Shown here: positions 37,295 to 45,986 of the stretch, one piece after another
How positions within the stretch are numbered: the first letter of the stretch is position 1
Layout of the letters: each line of letters opens with the position of its first letter
DNA from: CAVTJL01 sp963828215
GTDB taxonomy: Bacteria > Pseudomonadota > Alphaproteobacteria > Geminicoccales > Geminicoccaceae
NCBI GenBank assembly: GCA_963828215.1
Contig: CAWHFO010000060.1
Coordinates: 434,001-498,000, forward strand
Length of the DNA: 64,000 nt
Direction: 5' to 3'
Notes under the pieces: generated by a model
What the model was told of the DNA's origin: nothing
Seen by the model: only the letters and a program-made list of their open reading frames with translations
Database searches by the model: none
Made by a program: the position numbers and the translations under genes

Positions 37295-37732
37295 TCATGA
37301 TAGCGGCGGCGCATCGGTCTCGAACGGGTTGATGAGATCGATACCCAGCTCCTGAAAGTGTCGGACGTTCCGCGTCGCCAGGCGCGCGCCGAAACGCACG
37401 GCGATGCTGGCGATCTGCGAGTCGCGCCACTCGATCGTCCTCTTGCGCTCTCGCGCCGTCATCCCGAGGCGGCCCCAGGCACGGGCGCAGCGAGCGTCGA
37501 ACGCGAGGATGCGGTCCTTGAACATTACATCCTCCAGCTCGTCGCACCAGGTGAGCAGCCGCTCGCGCAGGGCGGGCTCGGGACAGGCATGGGCACCAAG
37601 GTCGATCTCGCCGAGGCCGATGCTGGTGAGATAGAGCGCCGCCGGATCCTGTGTCGCGAACCACTCGACGACAGCAGGGCTCGGTCGGCGCTTCACCAGC
37701 TCCGAGACGACATTGGTGTCGATGATGATCAC
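37295..37732 (-). CDS. PIN-domain toxin (VapC/FitB type)
   Basis: A 145-residue PIN-domain ribonuclease toxin. Acidic residues are in place: IIIDTNVVSELVKRRPSPAV, SIGLGEIDLGAH, TIEWRDSQIASIAVRFGARL, and ATRNVRHFQELGIDLINPF at the C-terminus (with His in place of the more usual Asp, a common variant). Start is a GTG three bases after the antitoxin stop. By family it cleaves RNA and is neutralised by the upstream RHH protein. Confidence 0.9.
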   Translation of the reverse strand: MIIIDTNVVSELVKRRPSPAVVEWFATQDPAALYLTSIGLGEIDLGAHACPEPALRERLLTWCDELEDVMFKDRILAFDARCARAWGRLGMTARERKRTIEWRDSQIASIAVRFGARLATRNVRHFQELGIDLINPFETDAPPLS

Positions 37733-37734
37733 CG

Positions 37735-37986
37735 CTACTCGCCGAGGTCGATCGGCCTTACCGGGCCACTTCGAACCCCGCCTTCGAGATCGATGTCGGC
37801 CAGCCCGAGCTCACCACCCCGACGGAAGAACGTGAGAAGCTCGGAGGCCGACGGAACGGGCCCATGGAGAGCGCTCTCGAGGATAAGACGATGCTCTGCC
37901 TCGGCGGAGCGGCCATGACGCTTGGCGCGCTCCTTCAGGTCCTGAACAAGCTTGTCATCGACCTGTCGAACAATCAGGGTTGCCAT
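37735..37986 (-). CDS. FitA/VapB-type ribbon-helix-helix antitoxin
   Basis: An 83-residue antitoxin: ATLIVRQVDDKLVQDLKERA forms the RHH strand and first helix, KRHGRSAEAEHRLILESAL the second helix, and the C-terminal half (ELLTFFRRGGELGLADIDLE) is the toxin-binding tail. I place the start at the second of two closely spaced ATGs (37986), because GAGGA ends just upstream of the first ATG, giving proper spacing only for the second. The palindrome at 38008-38024 is the likely autoregulatory operator. Confidence 0.88.
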   Translation of the reverse strand: MATLIVRQVDDKLVQDLKERAKRHGRSAEAEHRLILESALHGPVPSASELLTFFRRGGELGLADIDLEGGVRSGPVRPIDLGE

Positions 37987-38007
37987 GGCCATTCCTCGCT
38001 CGACACT

Positions 38008-38024
38008 GCTATCATTCTGATAGC
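38008..38024. promoter_or_regulatory. toxin-antitoxin operator, perfect inverted repeat
   Basis: GCTATCA-TTC-TGATAGC is a perfect seven-base inverted repeat with a three-base spacer, 22 bp upstream of the antitoxin start. RHH antitoxins of the FitA/VapB type repress at such sites. Confidence 0.6.
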
Positions 38025-38074
38025 CTATCGCCGGGCAGCCGTCAACGCCGTGGCTATCCGCCTCCCTTCGGCAG

Positions 38075-38875
38075 CTACTCCGCTGCCAGCCGGTGCGCGC
38101 GTGCGTAGCGCAAAAGGCCGTCCCCGGCGCCCGGCTCGATCGGGGTGAAGTCCTGGTGCGCGATCCAGGCCGGCCGGGTCGGCTTCCTGATGTGGTTCGA
38201 GCAGGCGTTGAGCGTCAGATAGACGATCTTCCGGGGGTAGGGGGTCATGTTCGGCGGCGAGGCGTGGACGAGATTGCCGTGGAACATCAGCACCGAGCCG
38301 GGCCGGCCGGTCGGGGCCACGATGCCGCCCTTGTGGACGAGGCCGGTGATGGTGTCGTTGTCGAGGGTCCAGAGCGGGTAGGAGGTCGTGGCCAGATCGT
38401 GGCCGGCGGCGAGGACCCCCTGCTTGTGGCTCTTCGGGATGAACATGAGGGGCCCGTTGACGGCCATGACCTCGTCGAGGAAGACCGCGATGTTCATGGC
38501 CCGGGGCTCGGGCATGCCGTCGTCCCTGGCCCAGGTGCCGTAGTCCTGGTGCCACTGCCAGAGCTCGCCGTCGAACGCCGCCTTCGCGTTGATCTTGAAC
38601 TGGTGCATGTAGACGGGCTCGCCGAAGAGCTGCTGCACCGGCAGGATCAGGCGGGGGTCGCGCCCGAGAATGCCGAAAGCCTCGTTGTAGGTGTGCGCGG
38701 CGAAGGCGGTGCGCGGTGCGCCGGACTTCTCCCGCCAGACCTCTTCCCGGCTCGTCCCGTAGATCGTCTCCGCCTCGCTCCTGAGGATCTCCACCTCGTC
38801 CTCGGCGAAGCAGCCGGGCATGAACAGAAAGCCCTGCTCGTCGAACTCGCGGAGCTGCTCGGGTGAAAGAAGCAT
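38075..38875 (-). CDS. phytanoyl-CoA dioxygenase (PhyH) family oxygenase
   Basis: A 266-residue Fe(II)/2-oxoglutarate oxygenase. The iron ligands are WQWHQDYGTW (HxD) and MFHGNLVHASPPNMTPYPRK (distal His, followed by the 2-oxoglutarate-binding Arg). The N-terminal LREFDEQGFLFMPGCFAEDE and HQFKINAKAAFDGELWQ segments resemble ectoine hydroxylase-like PhyH proteins, but the substrate is undetermined. It lies 36 bp downstream of the GntR regulator on the same strand, probably in one operon with it. Confidence 0.85.
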   Translation of the reverse strand: MLLSPEQLREFDEQGFLFMPGCFAEDEVEILRSEAETIYGTSREEVWREKSGAPRTAFAAHTYNEAFGILGRDPRLILPVQQLFGEPVYMHQFKINAKAAFDGELWQWHQDYGTWARDDGMPEPRAMNIAVFLDEVMAVNGPLMFIPKSHKQGVLAAGHDLATTSYPLWTLDNDTITGLVHKGGIVAPTGRPGSVLMFHGNLVHASPPNMTPYPRKIVYLTLNACSNHIRKPTRPAWIAHQDFTPIEPGAGDGLLRYARAHRLAAE

Positions 38876-38911
38876 CGTCAGCCTCCTTGCTGCTGGATGT
38901 CGGGCTGCGCC

Positions 38912-39595
38912 TCAGGCAGCGGCTGCCGCAGCCTCCAGTCGGCGCGCGGTTTCCTCTCCTGCCTGCTCGGTGTGCCTGCGTGCTGCGGCCGCGGCATCGG
39001 CGGCGTCACCGGCGAGGATCCGCTCGAGAATGAAGGCGTGCTCGGCCCACACCCGGGATCGCGTGCGCCCGTCACTCAGCGAGGCCGCCATCGCCCGCAT
39101 CAGGTGCGGCCACTGCGCATGCACCGTCTCCTCGATGGCCGGATTGCCGGAGAGCCGGTGGATGGCAGCATGGAAGGCCACGTCGGCGCGCACGAACGCG
39201 GCCACACCGTCCCCCTGACCCAGCATCTGCCCGGCCGCCAGGGCATCGAGCGCTGCCCGCCGCTCCGGCTCCTCCGCCGTCCCGTCGGCGACCCGAGCAG
39301 CAGCCAGTTCCGCCGCCAGCCCCTCGAGCGCCGTGCGGACCTGATAGAGCTGGCGCACGCGGCTGGCCCGGATAGGCGCCACCTCGAGGCCGCGCTTGCC
39401 GCTCTCGACCAGAAGGCCCTGGCGCTTGAGGAGCTGGAGCGCGTGGCTCACCGGCTGCCTCGAGACCCCCAGCCGCTGGGCCAGCGCCTCCTGCCGCACG
39501 GGCCGCCCGGCCGGCAGCGCGCCGTCGATGATCGCCTCGAGCAGCCGCTCGTGGACGGCGTCGATCAAGGCGGGTTGGGGCGTCAGAGGCAGCAT
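38912..39595 (-). CDS. GntR family regulator (FadR/FCD type)
   Basis: A 227-residue regulator: winged HTH in residues 10-75 (DAVHERLLEAIIDGALPAGR; QEALAQRLGVSRQPVSHALQ; LKRQGLLVESGKRGLEVAPI) and an all-helical FCD effector domain (QLYQVRTALEGLAAELAAAR; DVAFHAAIHRLSGNPAIEET). The metal-binding His pattern of FCD proteins is partly visible. It is divergent from the amidase operon, with a perfect palindrome between them, so it probably controls both directions. The ligand is unknown; an amide or a carboxylate would fit the neighbours. Confidence 0.88.
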   Translation of the reverse strand: MLPLTPQPALIDAVHERLLEAIIDGALPAGRPVRQEALAQRLGVSRQPVSHALQLLKRQGLLVESGKRGLEVAPIRASRVRQLYQVRTALEGLAAELAAARVADGTAEEPERRAALDALAAGQMLGQGDGVAAFVRADVAFHAAIHRLSGNPAIEETVHAQWPHLMRAMAASLSDGRTRSRVWAEHAFILERILAGDAADAAAAARRHTEQAGEETARRLEAAAAAA

Positions 39596-39610
39596 CGGGT
39601 CCGTTACGAC

Positions 39611-39626
39611 ATTCCGAATTCGGAAT
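39611..39626. promoter_or_regulatory. perfect 16-bp palindrome, probable GntR operator
   Basis: ATTCCGAATTCGGAAT is its own reverse complement and lies 15 bp upstream of the GntR start and 120 bp upstream of the divergent small gene. It overlaps a second GAATTC, giving GAATTCGGAATTC. Confidence 0.55.
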
Positions 39627-39745
39627 TCGATCTAGCTCCATCGCCGCCGCCATGCAAGCCTCGGCAGGGGAAGGTCACGTGAAGCGGCCTTCATCGCGTC
39701 TGCCGGCGATGGTAAGGGTCGGACGAACAGGGGGCGGAGCGTGCC

Positions 39746-39931
39746 ATGAGCGAGGAGCGGCGGGACACGGTGGGCGGCGTCGGGATCGCCCCCGCCTCGC
39801 AGGAGGCGGCCGAGGCCCTGGCGCGCAAGGTCCGAGCGCTGGCGGAGACCCTGCCTTTCGGCACGGAGCCCCTGGACTTCATGACCGCCCTCGAGGCGGA
39901 GGGCGAAGCCGACGCGGAGGAAGGGCCGTGA
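39746..39931 (+). CDS. small GatC/AtzG-like partner protein of the amidase, 61 aa
   Basis: A 61-residue acidic protein (EAAEALARKVRALAETLPFG; EPLDFMTALEAEGEADAEEG) immediately upstream of an amidase; its stop overlaps the amidase GTG by four bases (GTGA). Small proteins in this position (GatC, AtzG) bind their amidase as a second subunit. Assignment is by position, size and the Leu/Phe-rich helix; sequence similarity is weak. Confidence 0.55.
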   Translation: MSEERRDTVGGVGIAPASQEAAEALARKVRALAETLPFGTEPLDFMTALEAEGEADAEEGP

Positions 39932-41349
39932 CGCCGGCCGAGATCCTCGAGCTCGGCGTGGCCGATCTGGCGCGCCGCATCCGCGAGGGCGACGTCACCT
40001 CGGTGGCGGCCACGACGGCGAGCCTCGACGCGCTGGAGGGCCGCGGCCCGGGTCTCAACGCGGTCGTCCGCCTCCATCGCGAGGAGGCCCTGAGGGAAGC
40101 CGCTGCCGCCGATGCCGAGCGCCGTGCCGGCATGCTGCGGGGGCCGCTGCACGGGGTCCCGCTCGCCCACAAGGACATGTTCCATCGCGCCGGCCGGCTG
40201 AGCGAGATGGGCACGACCATCTTCAAGGGCCATGTGTCGACGGTGACGGCGACTGTGCTGCAACGGCTCGACCGGGCGGGTGCCATCGACATCGGCCGCC
40301 TCAACATGGTGGAGTTCGCGCTCGGCATCACCGGCCACAACCCGCACACGGGCCATCCGCGCAATGCCTGGGGCCGGAAGCTCGCGTGACCGGCGGCTCG
40401 ACCAGCGGCGGGGCCACCTCGGTGGCGGCGCGCCTCGCCTTCGCCACGCTCGGCTCCGATACCGGCGGCTCGATCCGGATCCCCTCCAGCCTCTGCAACC
40501 TCGTCGGCATCAAGGCCACCTATGGCCGGGTGAGCCGCTGGGGCTGCATGCCGCTCTCCTCCTCGCTCGACCATATCGGGCCGCTGGCGCGCTCGGCCGA
40601 GGACTGCGCCCTGATCCTGGGCGTGATCGCCGGCCAGGACCCGAACGACCGCTCGACCAGCGCCCGCGCCGTTCCCGACTATGGTCGGGCCTTGGGACCG
40701 AGCCTGCCCGGCGTCAGGATCGGCATTGCCCGCTTCGCCGGCGAGCAGGCCATCGACGCCGCCATCGATCGTCTGATGGGCGAGGCGATGGCGGCCCTCC
40801 GCTCGCTCGGTGCCAGGACCGAGGAGCGGCCGCTCCCGCCTCTCGACCCCCTGAACGCGGCGCGCCGGGTGGTGATGCTGGCCGAGGCCACGACCTTCCA
40901 TCGCGAGCTGATCCGGAGGCGGCGGAGCCGAGTACAATCCGGAGACCCTCAACCGCATGGAGCCGGGCTTCGCGCTCTCGGCCGACGACTATCTGGCCGC
41001 GACGGCGGCGCGCGGCCCGCTCCTGCGGGCGTTCTGCCGGGATGTTTTCGGCACTGTCGACATCCTGGCGTTGCCGAGCTGCCCCGTTCCGGCACCGACG
41101 ATCGCCGAGACCGATACGGGCGGCGATGCGCGCTTCGTCGCCGTGGCGAATGCCATGGGGGCGCTGGTCGGACCTTTCAACTATCTGGGGCTGCCGGCGT
41201 TGAGCGTGCCGATGGGCTTCGACGGCAACGGGATGCCGGTGGGCCTGCAGCTCGTCGGGCGGCCCTTCGCCGAAGGCCGGCTGCTCCAGGCGGCGCACGC
41301 CTTCGAGCAGGCCAGCGGCTGGACGAGGCGGCGCCCGCATCCGGGGTGA
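39928..41349 (+). CDS. amidase signature family enzyme (GatA/AtzE-like), two frame breaks
   Basis: An amidase of about 473 residues with the Ser-cisSer-Lys triad: Lys in GVPLAHKDMFHRAG, cis-Ser in VTGGSTSGGATSVAA and nucleophile Ser in TLGSDTGGSIRIPSS. The frame breaks near 40367-40372 (one C missing in GGCCGG; restored reading AWGPEARVTGG) and near 40920 (restored AEYNPETLNRMEPGF). The C-terminal PFNYLGLPALSVPMGFDGNG is typical. The GTG at 39928 has GGAGG upstream. Substrate unknown. It is the second gene of an operon that continues into the EamA transporter. Confidence 0.85.
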
Positions 41350-41353
41350 CCCG

Positions 41354-42286
41354 GTGCGCGCCGCCCGCCCGATGGCCACCTATGCCCGGGCCGGCCTCAC
41401 GCCCGAGGTCCGGGGCATCCTCCTCACGCTCTTCGCCATGGGCTGCTTCGGCTCGATGGACGGCATCAGCAAGGTGCTGGTCCAGCACTATCCGGCACCC
41501 CTGGTCCTCTGGCTGCGCCACCTGCTGGCGGTGCCGATCGTCCTGCTGCTGCTCGGGCGGCGCACACCGCTGCGCCGTCGGCTGGTCAGCCGGGCGCCGT
41601 TCCTGCAGCTCCTGCGCGCAACGATCCTGGCCGTCGAGATGGGCCTCGTGCTCGTCGCCTTCCGCCGGATGCCGCTCGCCGACGTGCAGGCGATCCTCGC
41701 GGTGACGCCGCTCGTCGTCACGGCGCTCTCGGTGCCCGTCCTGGGCGAGCGGGTCGGCTGGCGGCGCTGGCTCGCCGTCGTCGTCGGCTTCGCCGGCGTG
41801 CTCGTCATGCTCCGGCCGGGGCTCACCACCGTTCATCCGCTGGCGCTGCTCGTGCTGCTCTGTGCCGTCATGTACGCGCTCTACAACGTGCTGACGCGCC
41901 GGGTGGTGCGCGTCGACACGGCGGAGACCAGCTTCACCCTCCAGATCCTGATCGCGGCCGGGATCCTGACCCTGGTGGGGCCGTTCTACTGGGCGCCCCT
42001 GTCGGCGTTCCAGTGGCTGCTCGTCTCGGGGCTCGCGGCCTTGGGGGCGCTCGGCCACTATTGTCTCGTCCGGGCCCTGACGCTGGCGCCGGTTGTCGTG
42101 GTGCAGCCATTCACCTACACGCTTTTGCTGTGGGAGGTGGTCATCGGCTATCTTGTCTTCGGCGACCTGCCCGACCGCTTCACCGTCATCGGCGTGCTGG
42201 TGGTGGCGGGCGCCGGGATCTACGCCGTCTGGCGCGAGCATCGGGTCAAGCAGTCTTTGGCAATTCTTCCGTCGGATCGCGCATGA
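41354..42286 (+). CDS. DMT-superfamily (EamA) transporter
   Basis: A 310-residue membrane protein with ten hydrophobic helices in two EamA repeats (GILLTLFAMGCFGSMDGISK ... RPGL; HPLALLVLLCAVMYALYNVL ... YAVW), and a conserved GERVGWRRWLAVVVGFAGV at the end of the first repeat. It is probably an exporter or importer of a small metabolite handled by this operon. Start is GTG at 41354, four bases after the amidase stop (ATG at 41372 is an alternative); its end overlaps the next gene by four bases. Confidence 0.88.
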   Translation: MRAARPMATYARAGLTPEVRGILLTLFAMGCFGSMDGISKVLVQHYPAPLVLWLRHLLAVPIVLLLLGRRTPLRRRLVSRAPFLQLLRATILAVEMGLVLVAFRRMPLADVQAILAVTPLVVTALSVPVLGERVGWRRWLAVVVGFAGVLVMLRPGLTTVHPLALLVLLCAVMYALYNVLTRRVVRVDTAETSFTLQILIAAGILTLVGPFYWAPLSAFQWLLVSGLAALGALGHYCLVRALTLAPVVVVQPFTYTLLLWEVVIGYLVFGDLPDRFTVIGVLVVAGAGIYAVWREHRVKQSLAILPSDRA

Positions 42287-43611
42287 GCAAGCATCAGGGT
42301 CTCGTCATCGTCGTCGAGTTCAAGATCAAGCCCGGCTCCATGCCGGCCTTCCTCGAGGCCATCACGCGTCACGCACGGACGACGCTCGAGAGCGAGCCCG
42401 GCTGCCTCCAGTTCGACGTCGTCGAGGACCCCGGCGACCCGAACAGCATTTTTCTCTATGAGGTCTATGCCGACGAGGCCGCCTTCGCGGCCCATGGGGA
42501 AACGCCCTATCTCGCCCGCGTGCTCGAGGCCACGGCCGATCTCGTCCTGAGCCGCTCCCTGCGGAAGCTGGCACGGCTGAGCCACCCGGAGAAGACCCGC
42601 AGCACCGCCGCCACCGCCGGCAAGGTCCTGGTGGCCCCCGCGCACCTTGCGCACCGGCCGGAGCTCCTGAGGCCGCTCGGGACGGCCGGCCTCGAGCTCG
42701 TCCTCAACCCCTTCGAGCGGACCCTGAGCGCCGCCGAGCTCGCGGGGCTCCTCCCGGGCGTGGTCGCGACACTGGCCGGCAGCGAGCCCTACACCGAGGC
42801 GGTTCTCTCCCAGGCTCCCGACCTCCGCGTGGTGGCACGCCTGGGCGTCGGCCACGATGCCATCGACCTGCGCGCGGCGACGCGCCACGGCGTGGCCGTC
42901 GCGATGGCCTTCGGCACCAACCACGAGCCGGTCGCCGACATGGCCTTCACGCTGATGTCGGCCGTCACCCACCGCCTGCTCGACTATCACCGGCGGGTCG
43001 AGACCGGGGCCTGGGGGCCGCTGTTCCACGGCCGCCTGCACGGCACCACGATCGGCATCGTCGGCTTCGGCCGGATCGGCCGGGCGGTGGCCAAGCGCTG
43101 CCAGGGCTTCAACATGGAGATCCTGGTCGCCGATCCGGTGATGGACGCCGATACCGTGGCCCGGCTCGGCTGCAGGCTGCTGCCGCTCGAGGAGCTTCTG
43201 GCGAGCGCCGACATCGTCTCCTTGCACGCGCCGCTGACGCCCGAGACGGCGCGGCTGATCGACGGACGCCACCTCGCCCTGATGCAGCCGCATGCCGTGC
43301 TCATCAACACGGCCCGGGGCGGCCTGGTCGACGAGGCGGCCCTGGTGGCAGCGCTCGAGGGCGGACGGCTCGCGGGCGCCGGGCTCGATGTGTTCGCGGC
43401 CGAGCCGCTGCCCGCCGACTCGTCCCTGCGCCGGCTGCCCAACGTCGTCATGACCCCGCACGTCGCGGGCTCGAGCGAGTGGTCGATCGGCTCGATGACG
43501 CGCCGGGCCGTCGAGAGCATCCTCACCGTGCTGCGCGGCGAGGACCCCGGCAGCGGGCTCGTGCTCAATCCCGAGGTGCTGAAGGCGGGACGTCCGGCCG
43601 CCACGGTTTGA
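42283..43611 (+). CDS. fusion of an ABM-type monooxygenase domain and a D-2-hydroxyacid dehydrogenase
   Basis: A 442-residue protein. Residues 1-100 are an antibiotic-biosynthesis-monooxygenase-like ferredoxin-fold domain (LVIVVEFKIKPGSMPAFLEA; SEPGCLQFDVVEDPGDPNSI). After a short Ala/Thr linker, residues about 112-440 are a D-3-phosphoglycerate-dehydrogenase-type enzyme: GTTIGIVGFGRIGRAVAKRC (NAD site), NTARGGLVDEAALVAAL with the catalytic Arg, GLDVFAAEPL, and VVMTPHVAGSS with the catalytic His. A short C-terminus without ACT domain fits hydroxypyruvate/2-hydroxyacid reductases. ABM domains normally exist alone. The ATG is coupled to the EamA stop (ATGA). Confidence 0.85.
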   Translation: MSKHQGLVIVVEFKIKPGSMPAFLEAITRHARTTLESEPGCLQFDVVEDPGDPNSIFLYEVYADEAAFAAHGETPYLARVLEATADLVLSRSLRKLARLSHPEKTRSTAATAGKVLVAPAHLAHRPELLRPLGTAGLELVLNPFERTLSAAELAGLLPGVVATLAGSEPYTEAVLSQAPDLRVVARLGVGHDAIDLRAATRHGVAVAMAFGTNHEPVADMAFTLMSAVTHRLLDYHRRVETGAWGPLFHGRLHGTTIGIVGFGRIGRAVAKRCQGFNMEILVADPVMDADTVARLGCRLLPLEELLASADIVSLHAPLTPETARLIDGRHLALMQPHAVLINTARGGLVDEAALVAALEGGRLAGAGLDVFAAEPLPADSSLRRLPNVVMTPHVAGSSEWSIGSMTRRAVESILTVLRGEDPGSGLVLNPEVLKAGRPAATV

Positions 43612-43671
43612 CAGCCCCGGAGGCCGGTGCTAGGCGCCCGGGCGGATGGTTCTGCGCGATTCACCCAGGCC

Positions 43672-44496
43672 ATGGCCACGACGATCCTCGACCAGGCCGG
43701 CACCGGCCGGCCCGTTCCCATTCACGGCGAGGAGGCGTTCGCCGCGATGCGGCGCGCCGGCCGGCTCGCGGCCATGACGCTCGACCATCTCACGCCCTTC
43801 GTGCAGGTCGGGGTCGCGACCGGCGAGCTCGACCGGATCATCGAGGCGTTCATGCACGAGCATGGCGGCGTGTCCGCGACCATCGGCTATCGCGGCTACC
43901 CCAAGGCCTCCTGCATCTCGGTCAACCACGTCGTCAACCACGGCATCCCGAGCGACGACAAGAAGCTCGTCTCGGGCGACATCCTCAACGTCGATGTCAC
44001 GGTGATCCTGGACGGCTGGCACGGCGACACCAGCCGCATGTACGCCGTCGGCGACCGGGTGTCGGTCAAGGCGCAGAAGCTGATGGACGTGACCTTCGAG
44101 GCGATGTGGGCGGGCATCCACGCCGTCCGCCCGGGCGCCACGCTCGGCGATGTGGGGCACGCCATCCAGACCGTGGCCGAGGGCAACCGCTTCTCGGTCG
44201 TCCGCGACTTCGTGGGCCATGGCGTGGGCCGGGTCTTCCACGACGCGCCCGAGGTCAAGCATTTCGGCAACCGCGGCGAGGGCCTGGTCCTGGCGCCGGG
44301 CATGATCTTCACGATCGAGCCCATGATCAACGCCGGACGGCACGAGGTGAAGATCCTGGCCGACGGCTGGACCACGGTGACGCGCGACCGCTCCCTCTCG
44401 GCCCAGTTCGAGCATACGGTGGGCGTCACCGAGGGCGGCGTCGAGGTCTTCACCCTCTCGCCCGCCGGCTACGAGAAGCCGCCCTACCCGGTCTGA
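43672..44496 (+). CDS. map: type I methionine aminopeptidase
   Basis: A 274-residue metallopeptidase removing N-terminal Met from nascent proteins. The five metal ligands are present: Asp in ILNVDVTVILDGWHGDTSRM (two Asp), His in FVGHGVGRVFHD, Glu in MIFTIEPMINAG and Glu in FEHTVGVTEGG. KASCISVNHVVNHGIP carries the substrate His. ATG at 43672; 16 extra residues from an upstream start are unlikely. It follows the ABM-dehydrogenase gene by 60 bp and may be in the same transcript, although functionally unrelated. Its 3' end overlaps the convergent LysR gene by 13 bp. Confidence 0.93.
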   Translation: MATTILDQAGTGRPVPIHGEEAFAAMRRAGRLAAMTLDHLTPFVQVGVATGELDRIIEAFMHEHGGVSATIGYRGYPKASCISVNHVVNHGIPSDDKKLVSGDILNVDVTVILDGWHGDTSRMYAVGDRVSVKAQKLMDVTFEAMWAGIHAVRPGATLGDVGHAIQTVAEGNRFSVVRDFVGHGVGRVFHDAPEVKHFGNRGEGLVLAPGMIFTIEPMINAGRHEVKILADGWTTVTRDRSLSAQFEHTVGVTEGGVEVFTLSPAGYEKPPYPV

Positions 44497-45407
44497 CGCT
44501 CCGGCTCCCGTGCCACGCCCGGGGTCGCCTCGACCTCGGCCCGCAGCCAGTCCCGGAAGCGGACGACCCGTGTGTCCTGGGCCTTCTCGGGCCGGGTCAC
44601 CACGAAATAGGCATGATCGGCGGCGAGGCTCAACCTGAAGGGCTGGACCAGGACGCCGGCCGCCAGGTCGAGCTCGATGAAGCCGCTATACCCCATGGCG
44701 ACGCCCAGCCCCTCGGAGGCGGCGGCGAGCGTCAGGCTGCAATCGCTGAAATAGAGGTTGGAGACGGGGCTGAGGCCGCCCACGCGCGCGGCCGCGAGCC
44801 AACGTTCCCAATCGGGGTCGCGCTCGGTGTGAATGAGGGTGTGGGCCGCGAGGTCGGCCGGATCGCGCAGGGGCGGCCCCTGCTCGAGGAGCCGCTTGCC
44901 GACGACAGGGGTGATCCGCGGCCGCAGCAGGAGGTCGACCTGGAGATCGGGCCAGCCGCCGTCGCCATAGCGCAGGCCGATATCGGCCTCGTCCCGGCGG
45001 AGATCGACCGCGCGCGCCGACGGCATCAGGGCGAGCGGGATCTCGGGAAAAGCGAGGCGGAAGCGGTGCAGGCGCGGCATCAGCCAGCGGGCGGCGATGC
45101 CCTGGCTCAGGGAGACGACGAGCGGCCGGCGCCGGTCCTGCTGGCGCAGCTCGGACGACGCCCGGTCCATCAGGTCCAGGGCTTGGCTGAGCGACGGGAG
45201 GTAGCGCTCGGCGGGTGCGGTCAGCCCGACGCCGCGCGCTCGGCGGACGAAGAGCGGCTGGCCGAGCTCGGCCTCGAGCGCCCGGATCTGATGGCTGATC
45301 GCCGCATGCGTGACGTTCAGCTCGGCTGCAGCCCGCGTGAGGCTGCCGAGCCGCGCGGCTGCCTCGAAGGCCCGCATGCCGCGCAGCGAGGGTAGATGCC
45401 GTCCCAT
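44484..45407 (-). CDS. LysR family regulator (GcvA-like)
   Basis: A 307-residue LysR regulator. The N-terminal HTH reads LPSLRGMRAFEAAARLGSLT, RAAAELNVTHAAISHQIRAL, EAELGQPLFVRRARG, the GcvA subgroup signature (THAAISHQI). The effector domain follows (RRPLVVSLSQGIAARWLMPR; DEADIGLRYGDGGWPDLQVD). I use the ATG at 45407, right before the HTH. No divergently transcribed target is adjacent, so the regulated gene is unclear. Confidence 0.9.
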   Translation of the reverse strand: MGRHLPSLRGMRAFEAAARLGSLTRAAAELNVTHAAISHQIRALEAELGQPLFVRRARGVGLTAPAERYLPSLSQALDLMDRASSELRQQDRRRPLVVSLSQGIAARWLMPRLHRFRLAFPEIPLALMPSARAVDLRRDEADIGLRYGDGGWPDLQVDLLLRPRITPVVGKRLLEQGPPLRDPADLAAHTLIHTERDPDWERWLAAARVGGLSPVSNLYFSDCSLTLAAASEGLGVAMGYSGFIELDLAAGVLVQPFRLSLAADHAYFVVTRPEKAQDTRVVRFRDWLRAEVEATPGVAREPERQTG

Positions 45408-45714
45408 GGCCGATCCACAAGATTTTCTAACAGATGGCGCGAGAAAGATGCGTTTGTCCGACGCGCACTGCCAAGCCATCTATATGGGCATCGACAAGGG
45501 ATTTCCAGCGATGCCCACCGCAATCAGCCGTGCTCTCAGCCTCTGTCATGCGATTTTTTCTGGTAGCTCCCCCTTCACGCCGGGTGAGCGGCGGCGCCAG
45601 ATGACGGGGCTGATGGCAGGCCCACCCTTCATGAGCGACCTCGTGCGGCCGATCCTTCTCGGACACGCCGCTCCCATGGGCGAGCCCGCCCGACGCCCGA
45701 GGGCGAGCGCCCGG

Positions 45715-45915
45715 CCGATGCCCGAGCCGGCCGCGGCGTCGCCGTCCCGCCAGGCAGGCGCACGGCCGGAGGTGAAGGCGTCATCGCCCAGCTCGGCCGC
45801 GAGTCACGGCACGCATCGAGCACCGCGAGGTGACGCTCCACGTTGGGCAGGGCCCGGTCGATGACCTCGCGGTCGGGGCTCCCGTCGGGCGTGCCCCGGA
45901 AGAAATAGGCGCCCA
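45715..45915 (-). pseudogene. remnant resembling a glutathione S-transferase C-terminal domain
   Basis: The 600 bp between the LysR gene and the cyclase hold no intact gene. The minus strand has one coding-like stretch: GAYFFRGTPDGSPDREVIDR and ALPNVERHLAVLDACRDSR in one frame, then AELGDDAFTSGRAP in another. The pattern (FxRGPDGxPD, ALPxVxRxLxVLDA, then a short loop) matches the start of GST C-terminal domains. The N-terminal thioredoxin domain and the remainder are absent. Confidence 0.45.
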
Positions 45916-45986
45916 GATGCTCGGGGCACACGCCGCAGGCTCGCCCCCTGCCGAGGGCGTGACGCCATCGGTCAACATTCACCTAC

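Noticed and set aside
37295..37400. Possible inactivation of the PIN toxin because the usual TRNxxDF Asp is His
   Set aside because: TRNVRHF is a frequent natural variant in this group and the other acidic residues are present.
45427..45666. Short minus-strand frames upstream of the LysR gene
   Set aside because: No recognisable product and low coding bias; treated as LysR upstream DNA.
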